This document shows positions 31,528 through 38,442 of a DNA stretch of 39,479 nt, in pieces. The notes under the pieces are model-generated. The model did no database searches and was not told the DNA's origin. It saw only the letters and a program-made list of their open reading frames with translations. A program made the translations under genes and the position numbers. Positions within the stretch are counted from its first letter, which is position 1. Each line of letters starts with the position of its first letter. The stretch comes from Anaerolineae bacterium (GTDB taxonomy: Bacteria; Chloroflexota; Anaerolineae; Promineifilales; Promineifilaceae), in the NCBI GenBank assembly GCA_019637635.1, contig JAHBVI010000060.1:1-39479 (forward strand), written 5' to 3'.

Positions 31528-32949
31528 CCCTCGTTTCACCTCATCCACCACCTCCCCATCCGCCGCCAGCAACTGCACGTGCAGCGCCATATGGCCGATG
31601 GCGTGGGTGGAGCAACTGAGGCAGGGGTCAAAGGCGCGGATGACCGCTTCCACCCGGTTCAACATTGGCTCTTCAATCTTCGTGGAGCGGATGAACTGGC
31701 GGGCCACTTGCAACACACCCTTGTTCATCGCCAGGTTGTTATGGCCGGTGGCGATGACCAGATTGACCCAGCGGATGAGGCCGTTTTCGTCAATTTTGTA
31801 ATGGTGCAGCAGCGTGCCCCGTGGCGCTTCGGACATGCCAATGCCTTCCAACTGGTTGGGCGAGGCGAAGGCGCGCACGTGTTTGCTCAAGATGTCCGGG
31901 TCATTCAGGATTTGCTCCAGACGTTCAATGCAGTAGAGCATCTCCACCAGCCGGGCATAATGGTACATGTAGGAACTGAGCACGGCCCCCCGCTGCAAGG
32001 CGCGGAATTCGGCCCACTCCTGGTCGGCCAGGCGGGTGCCGCAGCGAGAGATGATGTTCATGCGCGCCAATGGCCCGACGCGGTAGATGCCGTCCGGGTA
32101 GCCCAGCGGTTTGTAGAAGGGGGATTTCAGGTAGGAATCTGGCTCGACAGCCTCGGCGATGTACTCCTGGTACTTTTCCGGCGGTAGCTGGTCGGCGACG
32201 ATATTGCCCACCGCGTCTACGATGCGAATGTTGCCGCCGTACATGGAGATACGGCCGTCACGATGCACCAGCCCCATGAACAAGGACGGGAAATTGGCAA
32301 AACTGCGAATCTCGGTATCAAAGTTGCCAAAGATGCCTTTGTACCAGTCCAGAGTACGCAGCAGCCGCGCCTTCGCATCGGGGATTTGCGCCAGGATGGT
32401 ATCGCGGTCTTCTTCGGATAGGGGGGCGCTGACGCCGCCAGGCACCACCCAGGCGGGGTGAATGCGTTTGCCGCCCAGCAGCTCGATGATGGATTGCCCA
32501 AATTTGCGCAGGGCAATGCCGTCTTTGGCCAGGTCGGGGTATCGCTGCATGACGCCGAAGATGTGGCGTTCGGCCGGGTCGGCATCAAAACCCATCACAA
32601 AGTCCGGCGACGACAGGTGGAAAAAGCTGAGGGCGTGGGACTGGGTGATCTGGGCCAGGTTCATAATGCGGCGCAGGTTAGCAGCCGTTTCCGGGATGCG
32701 CACCGCCAGCAGCGCGTCGCCGGCTTTGGCGCTGGCAATCAGGTGGGAGACGGGGCAGATGCCACAGATGCGGGCGGTGAGGGCAGGCATTTCGTAAAAC
32801 GGCCGTCCCTCCGTCATCTTCTCAAAACCGCGAAACTGTGTCACATGAAAACGGGCGTCCGCCACCTGCCCCCTGTCATCCAACTGAATGGTAATTTTGC
32901 TGTGCCCCTCAATCCGGGTCACGGGATCAATCGTTATTGTTTTGCTCAT
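31525..32949 (-). CDS. hoxH: NAD-reducing [NiFe] hydrogenase large subunit HoxH
   Basis: HoxH holds the Ni-Fe active site of the bidirectional NAD-linked hydrogenase. From ATG 32949 (AAAGGAAT about 8 nt upstream) it has 474 residues. The proximal motif RICGICPVSH gives Cys62 and Cys65; the distal motif DPCLSCSTH gives Cys443 and Cys446. The last 25 residues after His449 form the tail removed by the maturation protease. The N-terminus ITIDPVTRIEGH is typical of group 3 enzymes. Group 3d assignment follows from the adjacent hoxEFUY. Confidence 0.97.
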   Translation of the reverse strand: MSKTITIDPVTRIEGHSKITIQLDDRGQVADARFHVTQFRGFEKMTEGRPFYEMPALTARICGICPVSHLIASAKAGDALLAVRIPETAANLRRIMNLAQITQSHALSFFHLSSPDFVMGFDADPAERHIFGVMQRYPDLAKDGIALRKFGQSIIELLGGKRIHPAWVVPGGVSAPLSEEDRDTILAQIPDAKARLLRTLDWYKGIFGNFDTEIRSFANFPSLFMGLVHRDGRISMYGGNIRIVDAVGNIVADQLPPEKYQEYIAEAVEPDSYLKSPFYKPLGYPDGIYRVGPLARMNIISRCGTRLADQEWAEFRALQRGAVLSSYMYHYARLVEMLYCIERLEQILNDPDILSKHVRAFASPNQLEGIGMSEAPRGTLLHHYKIDENGLIRWVNLVIATGHNNLAMNKGVLQVARQFIRSTKIEEPMLNRVEAVIRAFDPCLSCSTHAIGHMALHVQLLAADGEVVDEVKRG

Positions 32950-32965
32950 GGTTGATTCCTTTAGG

Positions 32966-33026
32966 CGTGATGCGTGAAACGTGATGCGTGACAAATCGGT
33001 TCACGGGTCACGCATCACGCATCACG
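32966..33026. repeat. CGTGATG heptamer inverted array between hoxY and hoxH
   Basis: Units CGTGATG, CGTGAAA, CGTGATG, CGTGACA are followed by complementary TCACGGG, TCACGCA, TCACGCA, TCACGTC. Arms at 32979-32992 and about 33007-33020 match at 13 of 14 positions. Confidence 0.87.
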
Positions 33027-33033
33027 TCTTTCA

Positions 33034-33570
33034 TTACGCCCCAAACCGCGTATGCCCGGTCAGGTCTGGTTTACGGCCGTTTAACAGTTCCGTCAGCACA
33101 AAAAAGATGGTATCCGCCGACGGGGGGCAGCCGGGCACAAACACATCCACCGGCACCACCTGATGCACGGGCACAGACATTTCGCGCAGCGGCGGGATGA
33201 CCTGCACCGGGATTTGCTGGTTTAGCTGCGCATTTTCGTGGTACGCCCGGTCATAGAGCGCCGCCACTTTGAACGGATTGCGCATACCAGGCACATTGGC
33301 CGTCACCGCGCAGTCGCCCAACGAGACCAGGATTTTGGTGTGGGCGCGCACCTTCTGGATTTTTTCGTAATCTTCCTCGCTACTGACCGCCCCTTCCACC
33401 AGAGTCACATCCACCATATCCGGGAAGGTTTTGTGGTCTACCAGCGGGCTGTACAGCAGGTCGGCTAGTTGCGCCAGGTCAATTAACCGCTCGTCAATAT
33501 CTAAAAAGGACATATGGCAGCCGGAACAGCCATCCAGCCACACCGTCGCCAGTTTTGTTTTATTGCTCAT
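33034..33570 (-). CDS. hoxY: NAD-reducing hydrogenase small subunit HoxY
   Basis: HoxY carries the single [4Fe-4S] cluster next to the Ni-Fe site and passes electrons to HoxU. The 178-residue protein has all four ligands: Cys15 and Cys18 in DGCSGCHMS, Cys87 in LGDC and Cys148 in PGCPPS. The length is normal for HoxY, shorter than standard hydrogenase small subunits. It lies between hoxU and hoxH with repeat arrays on both sides. Confidence 0.96.
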   Translation of the reverse strand: MSNKTKLATVWLDGCSGCHMSFLDIDERLIDLAQLADLLYSPLVDHKTFPDMVDVTLVEGAVSSEEDYEKIQKVRAHTKILVSLGDCAVTANVPGMRNPFKVAALYDRAYHENAQLNQQIPVQVIPPLREMSVPVHQVVPVDVFVPGCPPSADTIFFVLTELLNGRKPDLTGHTRFGA

Positions 33571-33581
33571 AGTTTTTCCTC

Positions 33582-33617
33582 AGTAATCGGTTATCGGTCT
33601 ACCGATAACCGATTACT
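33582..33617. repeat. GGTTATC/AGTAATC hairpin between hoxU and hoxY
   Basis: Perfect 17-bp arms (33582-33598 and 33601-33617) separated by 2 nt, made of 7-bp units. The outer end touches the hoxU stop codon. Confidence 0.87.
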
Positions 33618-34345
33618 CACTCACTATCCCCATCCCTTCCCTCACGCATCAGCGCCAGGTAGGGCAGGAACTCGTGCCGTTTTTGCATCTCGGCCACCGA
33701 CTTGCCTTTCTCAAAGAGGGCGCCCGTGGGGCAGGCTTGCACACATTTGCCACAACTGGTGCAGCTAATCGCTTCGCCCCAGGGTTGGTTCAGGTCGGCT
33801 ACAATGCGGGCGTCCACGCCGCGCCCCATCACGTCCCAGGTGTGCGCCCCTTCGATTTCGTCACAAACACGCACACAGCGGGTACAGAGGATGCAGCGGT
33901 TGTGATCCAGACCAAAATAAGGATGGCTGGCATCCAGCGGCAGGCTGGGATTGAGATAGGGAACGCCCACGTGGGTCATACCCAGTTCATAAGCCAGCCC
34001 TTGCAACTCACACGCGCCGTTGGAAACGCAGACAGAGCAGACGTGGTTGCGTTCGGCAAACAGCAGGTCTAGCACCTGCTTGCGATAGGTGGTCAGTTGT
34101 TCGGTGACGGTGCTGACCTCCATGCCTTCCTGGGGATAGGTCATGCAGGCGGGGAAGAGGCGGGTGGTGCCCTTCACTTCCACCATGCACAGGCGACAGC
34201 CGCCGTAGGGGGTGACGCTTTCCAGGTAACAGAGGGTGGGGATGCGGATGCCGTTTTGCCGGGCCAGTTCCAGGATGGTTTCGTCTTCGCGGGCGGCAAT
34301 GTCTTGCCCGTCAATTTTGAAGGTGATGATTTGGGAGCGTTTCAT
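33617..34345 (-). CDS. hoxU: Diaphorase subunit HoxU
   Basis: HoxU is the iron-sulfur electron wire between HoxF and HoxY, related to the N-terminus of NuoG. The 242-residue protein carries a [2Fe-2S] ferredoxin set (Cys39, Cys50, Cys53, Cys67), a His/Cys [4Fe-4S] set (His101, Cys103, Cys106, Cys112) and two classical CxxCxxCxxxC sets (Cys151/154/157/161 and Cys195/198/201/205). The start overlaps the hoxF stop by 4 bp (ATGA). Confidence 0.97.
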   Translation of the reverse strand: MKRSQIITFKIDGQDIAAREDETILELARQNGIRIPTLCYLESVTPYGGCRLCMVEVKGTTRLFPACMTYPQEGMEVSTVTEQLTTYRKQVLDLLFAERNHVCSVCVSNGACELQGLAYELGMTHVGVPYLNPSLPLDASHPYFGLDHNRCILCTRCVRVCDEIEGAHTWDVMGRGVDARIVADLNQPWGEAISCTSCGKCVQACPTGALFEKGKSVAEMQKRHEFLPYLALMREGRDGDSE

Positions 34346-36000
34346 GGTTGCGCCTCCGGGGTGGTGGTTACGGCCGTAACCCGTTCACCATCTAGCAATA
34401 AATCCAGATACTCCTGCCGGAAGTAGCGCAGGGTGCTGTTCACCGGGTTGGGCGCGGTCTGCCCCAGCCCACACAGGCTGGTCTCGCGCACCATCTTGCA
34501 CAACTTTTCCAGCAGCACCAGGTCTTTGGTCGTGGCCTGTCCGTTGTAAATTTTGTCCAGCAGGTGATACATCTGTACTGTGCCCACGCGGCAGGGCACA
34601 CATTTGCCACACGACTCCGTCATGCAAAACTCCATGAAGTAACGGGCCACATCTACCATGTTGGAGGTTTCGTCCATCACAATCAGACCACCCGACCCCA
34701 TGATGGAGCCGAGTTGTTGCAGCGATTCATAATCTACGGCCGTGTCCAGATACGCTTCGGGGATACAACCCCCGGACGGGCCGCCGGTTTGCACCGCTTT
34801 CAGGGCACGGCCGTCGGGCACACCGCCGCCAATCTCAAACACAATCTCGCGCAGGGGAATACCCATCGGCACTTCAATCAGGCCGGTGTTGTTGATGGCC
34901 CCCGCCAGGGCAAACACCTTCGTGCCCTTGCTCTTGGCCGTGCCCATGCTGGCGTACCAGTCGCCGCCGTTGCGGATGATGGGGGCCACATTGGCGAAGG
35001 TTTCCACATTGTTAATCAGCGTTGGTTCGCCCCACAATCCGTACTCGGCCGGGTAGGGTGGGCGTGGCCGGGGCTGCCCCCGTTTGCCCTCCACCGAGGC
35101 AATCAGCGCCGTCTCTTCGCCACACACAAACGCCCCCGCCCCCAGCCGAATCTCAATCTGGAAGTTGAAGGTGGTGCCGCAGACGCCGCTGCCCAACACA
35201 CCCAGCCGCCGCGCCTGGTTGATGGCCTTTTTCAGCCGGGCCACCGCCAGCGGATATTCGCCGCGCACGTAGATATACCCTTTGTCCGCGCCGATGGCGT
35301 AACCGGCGATGGCCATGCCTTCCAGGACGCGGTGCGGGTCGCTTTCCAACACGCTGCGGTCCATGAATGCGCCGGGGTCGCCCTCGTCGGCGTTGCAGAT
35401 GACGTATTTGCGCTGTTTGGCGTCCGCCTTGGCCACCGTCGTCCATTTGAGGCCGGTGGGATAGCCGCCGCCGCCGCGCCCACGCAGCCCACTGCGCACC
35501 ACTTCGTCAATCACGTCGTTGGGGGTCATCTCGGTCACGGCCGTGAGCAACCCCTGATACCCCCCGGCAGCCACGTACTCTTCAATCCGTTCGGGATCAA
35601 TTTGGCCGCTGTTTTCCAGCACAATTTTGGTTTGCCTTTGGAAGAACGGCGTCTCGGTGGCGCAAACCAGTTCCGCTGCCTGGGTGCCGGCTGCCAGCGC
35701 CGCCACAATTTGCGGCGTGTTTTCGGGGGTGACGTGCTGGTAGAGGGTGTCGGTCTCCGGTTGGGCGCGGTGGGTAACGGCTACCAGCGGCCCGCGAGAA
35801 CACAAGCCCAGGCAGCCCACTCCTTTGACCTGGCAACTGGCGCTGTGCCCATTTTCCTTCAACTGCTGCTGGAATGTTTCCAGCACCTTGTCGCTTTGCG
35901 AGGAGAGACAACTGGCAGCCACACACACGTGGACGCTGTGGTCAAATTTGGCCGCCGCCGCCTGCTCTTTCGCCGTGATTTGTTCAAATTGTTCATTCAT
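34342..36000 (-). CDS. hoxF: Diaphorase subunit HoxF (NAD and FMN binding)
   Basis: HoxF oxidises or reduces NAD(H), related to NuoE/NuoF fusions. From ATG 36000 it has 552 residues. An N-terminal thioredoxin-like [2Fe-2S] domain has Cys26, Cys31, Cys63 and Cys67. The flavin domain has GRGGGGYPTG (174-183) and the NADEGDPGAFMDR segment. The C-terminal [4Fe-4S] set is Cys464, Cys467, Cys470 and Cys510. I chose this start because GGAGG lies 10 nt upstream and the ATG overlaps the hoxE stop (ATGAATGA); more upstream Met codons lie within hoxE. Confidence 0.97.
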   Translation of the reverse strand: MNEQFEQITAKEQAAAAKFDHSVHVCVAASCLSSQSDKVLETFQQQLKENGHSASCQVKGVGCLGLCSRGPLVAVTHRAQPETDTLYQHVTPENTPQIVAALAAGTQAAELVCATETPFFQRQTKIVLENSGQIDPERIEEYVAAGGYQGLLTAVTEMTPNDVIDEVVRSGLRGRGGGGYPTGLKWTTVAKADAKQRKYVICNADEGDPGAFMDRSVLESDPHRVLEGMAIAGYAIGADKGYIYVRGEYPLAVARLKKAINQARRLGVLGSGVCGTTFNFQIEIRLGAGAFVCGEETALIASVEGKRGQPRPRPPYPAEYGLWGEPTLINNVETFANVAPIIRNGGDWYASMGTAKSKGTKVFALAGAINNTGLIEVPMGIPLREIVFEIGGGVPDGRALKAVQTGGPSGGCIPEAYLDTAVDYESLQQLGSIMGSGGLIVMDETSNMVDVARYFMEFCMTESCGKCVPCRVGTVQMYHLLDKIYNGQATTKDLVLLEKLCKMVRETSLCGLGQTAPNPVNSTLRYFRQEYLDLLLDGERVTAVTTTPEAQP

Positions 36001-36493
36001 CGTCGTTCCACCTCCGTAGCGTTTCCATCGTCCTGTCCGGCGTCTGGTTGCCCAGCACTTCGCCATCAAAGACGGCCACCGGGGCTAACCCACACGAGCC
36101 AACGCAGCGCGCGGTGAGCAGCGAAAATGCGCCATCTTCGGTCGTCTCGCCTGGTTTAATGCCGTAGGTCTCCTGGATTTCCTGCAATAGTTGGGGCGTA
36201 CCCTTGATGTAACAGGCGGTGCCGGTACAGACGACGCAGCTATGTTTGCCCGCCGGTTTCAGGCTAAACAGGTGGTAAAAGGTGGAAACGCCATACACCT
36301 GGCTCAGCGGCGTGCGCAGGGAAAAGGCCACGTAACGCAGCGCGTCTTCATCCAGAAAACCAAAGGATTCCTGAACGGTGTGCAGCGTTTCAATCAGGCC
36401 ACTGCGTTTGTGCCCGTTACGGCGCATGGTGGCCTGCACAATCCGCCACCTTTTGTCATCGGAAGGGGGTTCGATTTGTTTGAGGTTTTGCAT
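35993..36493 (-). CDS. hoxE: Diaphorase subunit HoxE
   Basis: HoxE is a NuoE-like thioredoxin-fold [2Fe-2S] subunit present in five-subunit HoxEFUYH enzymes. The 166-residue protein has an N-terminal helical part (RNGHKRSGLIETLHTVQESFGFLDEDALRYVA) and the ligands Cys89, Cys94, Cys130 and Cys134. It is the first structural gene, overlapping hoxF by 8 bp. Confidence 0.96.
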   Translation of the reverse strand: MQNLKQIEPPSDDKRWRIVQATMRRNGHKRSGLIETLHTVQESFGFLDEDALRYVAFSLRTPLSQVYGVSTFYHLFSLKPAGKHSCVVCTGTACYIKGTPQLLQEIQETYGIKPGETTEDGAFSLLTARCVGSCGLAPVAVFDGEVLGNQTPDRTMETLRRWNDDE

Positions 36494-36512
36494 AAAGAGG
36501 TTCCTTTTGGGG

Positions 36513-36563
36513 GAGATTGGAGATTGGAGATTGGAGCATCTCCAATCTCTAATCTCTAATCTC
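36513..36563. repeat. GAGATTG heptamer hairpin between hypA and hoxE
   Basis: Two 24-nt arms (36513-36536 and 36540-36563) pair at 22 of 24 positions with a 3-nt loop. Units are GAGATTG on one side and GAGATTA in the other. The hypA stop TAG and residues EIRD are array sequence. Confidence 0.9.
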
Positions 36564-36905
36564 TACTACTTCCAAACTCTCGATCCGAAATTCTTGGCCG
36601 GTGAGAATGGTGACACGGCCGTGACCACAATCCGGGCACACCATCAGTTCACCCTGGTCTAACCCATATTCACAACCACAATGCTGGCAGCGCAGGCGAG
36701 CGGGGACGCGGGTAAAGTGTAGCCGCGCTCCTTCACATAGTGTACCACGACTGATGATGTCCCAATAAAATTGGATGGAATCGTCTATAAAAGTGGAAAG
36801 TTCACCGATGACCAGGTAGAGGTCTGTGACTTGCCCGCCACCAGCGGCGACCGCATGGTGTTCGGCTATCTCCAAAATCTGCCCGGTCACGGCCAATTCG
36901 TGCAT
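36549..36905 (-). CDS. hypA: Hydrogenase nickel metallochaperone HypA
   Basis: HypA delivers nickel together with HypB. From ATG 36905 it has 118 residues and starts MHELAVT, where His2 is the nickel ligand. A zinc loop has Cys73, Cys76, Cys90 and Cys93. An earlier in-frame Met at 36947 would add 14 residues and destroy the required free N-terminal MHE, so the later start is correct. There is no Shine-Dalgarno; an extended -10 lies 6 nt upstream. It leads the hydrogenase operon. Confidence 0.95.
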   Translation of the reverse strand: MHELAVTGQILEIAEHHAVAAGGGQVTDLYLVIGELSTFIDDSIQFYWDIISRGTLCEGARLHFTRVPARLRCQHCGCEYGLDQGELMVCPDCGHGRVTILTGQEFRIESLEVVEIRD

Positions 36906-36925
36906 AGTGTCAGTGTAACACTCAC
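36906..36925 (-). promoter_or_regulatory. Extended -10 promoter and GTGT/ACAC repeat before hypA
   Basis: On the minus strand TGTTACACT contains a TGn extended -10 with TACACT (36912-36917), ending 6 nt before the hypA ATG. The surrounding AGTGTTACACTGACACT is rich in GTGT/ACAC inverted halves and might bind a regulator. No good -35 is seen. Confidence 0.4.
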
Positions 36926-36983
36926 TGGCCGATGCTCCCCCTCCCATTCGTCATGCGTTTGTGGTGATGGTTATCATGTCAGA

Positions 36984-37877
36984 TCACAAAAAGATTAGAG
37001 CGAACAACAAGAGGGCATAAATTCCTAACGTAAACACGACGAAAATCCCAACCCCTACCAACAATCGTCGTGTTGTTGATTGGCCTGTAAGCAGCAAGAT
37101 TAGAGAGCCACAATATCCCCACTGCATGAGAGAGAGAATGACGGCCGTTGCATGATCGTTATTCATAAAAATGGTGATGGGCCACAAAAAAGCGCCAATG
37201 GCCGCCCGAAAAATAGTGAAGTTGCGCGCACCAGCCTTTAACCGGAGCAGTCCAACAGCCAGGGCTACATCAATCAGAAAGACAAAGTTGGTAAAGGAAC
37301 CATTGATAATCATGTCTATCAAAACCATTAAGGAATTTGCCAACAAGACAGCAGCCGCGAGTTGATAAGCTAACCGGCTTTGTCCCGTGATGGTATCTGC
37401 GGTCAGTTTGACCACTTCAGGCCCATACTCTTCGGGTCGAATAACATCCGCATGGTGCTCCAGTATCTCCAAAATTTCGTGCCGGGCTTCATAACGCTCT
37501 TGCGTGGATGGCGAGAATTCCAGACATTTATCGAATGCGTGAACGGCCTCTGGCATACGCTGTTGATCTTCATACAAATGGCCCAGATTCAAGTACGCAG
37601 TCGAATGATCTGGCCGCAGCCCAATTGCCGTCAGATAGGCATCTTCACCCTGTTTGGCTTCACCCAATTCCTCGTAAATCGTGCCTAAATCATTGTACAG
37701 GTTGGCATCGTTGGGATTTAGTTCAATAGCACGTTTGTATTTCTCAATCGCTTCATTCCAAAAACCGCGCTCGGCATAAGCATTTGCTAACGCAACAATA
37801 TCTGACAGACTCTCTGGGCTGGCTGCCGCTTTTTCTTGCAAAAGTGCAAGCTCATCTGTTTGATTCTCAAGTTGCAT
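36984..37877 (-). CDS. TPR protein with C-terminal multi-pass membrane domain
   Basis: From ATG 37877 (GGAGG 5 nt upstream) the protein has 297 residues. Three or four tetratricopeptide repeats cover about residues 20-130: FWNEAIEKYKRAIELNPNDANLYNDLGTIYEELGE and AYLNLGHLYEDQQRMPEAVHAFDKCLEFSPST are typical. A linker is followed by five hydrophobic segments (about 165-297). The TPR part should face the cytoplasm and bind a partner; function is unknown. The preceding gene is the cyclic-nucleotide-binding protein, 20 nt upstream, so the two are cotranscribed. GC is lower than in the hox genes. Confidence 0.82.
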   Translation of the reverse strand: MQLENQTDELALLQEKAAASPESLSDIVALANAYAERGFWNEAIEKYKRAIELNPNDANLYNDLGTIYEELGEAKQGEDAYLTAIGLRPDHSTAYLNLGHLYEDQQRMPEAVHAFDKCLEFSPSTQERYEARHEILEILEHHADVIRPEEYGPEVVKLTADTITGQSRLAYQLAAAVLLANSLMVLIDMIINGSFTNFVFLIDVALAVGLLRLKAGARNFTIFRAAIGAFLWPITIFMNNDHATAVILSLMQWGYCGSLILLLTGQSTTRRLLVGVGIFVVFTLGIYALLLFALIFL

Positions 37878-37897
37878 CGTTTCCTCCCCGGCTGAAC

Positions 37898-38368
37898 TCA
37901 AACGGCCGTTGCTGCCGCCAGCAAGATGCGCGTTGCGTGCAGCCGTTCCATGGCCGTTTTGGCGATCTGTTTTTGCAGGCCGTAGGCCAGGTCGTGGTCT
38001 TGTTCACAAAGCTGGTGCAGGCTGGCGGCATGGATTTGCAGGATGGTGCAGGGGGTGGTGGTCACGGCCGTACTTGTCAACTCATACGGCTCCACCAACG
38101 CCGAAATGGCCAGCACCTCGCCGGGGTTGATGGTGCCGATGTGGAAATCTTTGCGCAGTTCGGGCAGGTGTTTGTCTTCGACGATGTAGTGCAGGTCTAT
38201 ACGGCCGTTGACCAAAAAGTACAACATCTCCGCCTTCTCCCCAATCGTAAACAGGATCGTGTTTTTAGGCAGTTCTCGCTCCTCCGTCATCATCGCCACC
38301 TGGCGCAGTTGCTCCGCGTTCAAAAAGCCAAAAAACGGATACCGTCGCAAAAGTTCTGTGGAAACCAT
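37898..38368 (-). CDS. Stand-alone cyclic-nucleotide-binding domain protein
   Basis: The 156-residue protein is a single cNMP-binding beta-barrel: LRRYPFFGFLNAEQLRQVAMMTEERELPKNTILFTIGEKAEMLYFLVNGRIDL leads to FHIGTINPGEVLAISALVEPYELTSTAVT, the phosphate-cassette region. The classical GE..RxA-type Arg is not obvious (GEVLAISALVEP), so the ligand may not be cAMP. There is no helix-turn-helix, unlike Crp/Fnr regulators, so it likely works as a sensor or regulatory subunit. GGAGG precedes the ATG. Confidence 0.82.
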   Translation of the reverse strand: MVSTELLRRYPFFGFLNAEQLRQVAMMTEERELPKNTILFTIGEKAEMLYFLVNGRIDLHYIVEDKHLPELRKDFHIGTINPGEVLAISALVEPYELTSTAVTTTPCTILQIHAASLHQLCEQDHDLAYGLQKQIAKTAMERLHATRILLAAATAV

Positions 38369-38385
38369 TTCGTCCTCCTCTGAAG

Positions 38386-38420
38386 TAATTAGGAATTATG
38401 AAGGATGCATTATGAATTTC
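38386..38420. repeat. GAATTAT heptamer array between EAD and cNMP-binding genes
   Basis: Five 7-bp units (TAATTAG, GAATTAT, GAAGGAT, GCATTAT, GAATTTC) lie in the 74-bp gap. No perfect inverted pair is formed. Confidence 0.7.
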
Positions 38421-38442
38421 ATCTCTCGTGGAAAGTCACTGG

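Larger units (their letters stand above)
11018..38208. repeat. Dispersed palindromic octamer ACGGCCGT
   Basis: I counted about 56 copies in this interval and only three (278, 6016, 8524) before it. Copies occur in genes of both strands and in every reading frame, for example as Thr-Ala-Val and Thr-Arg-Pro in recO (14096, 14134) and Asp-Gly-Arg in the CrtC-like gene (12328, 12343). Few lie in gaps. The position list was made by eye and a few may be missed. Confidence 0.9.

Noticed and set aside
34564..36117. Long plus-strand open frame of 517 codons
   Set aside because: It is antisense to hoxF and hoxE, which have complete motif sets; the translation is His/Arg-rich without domains.
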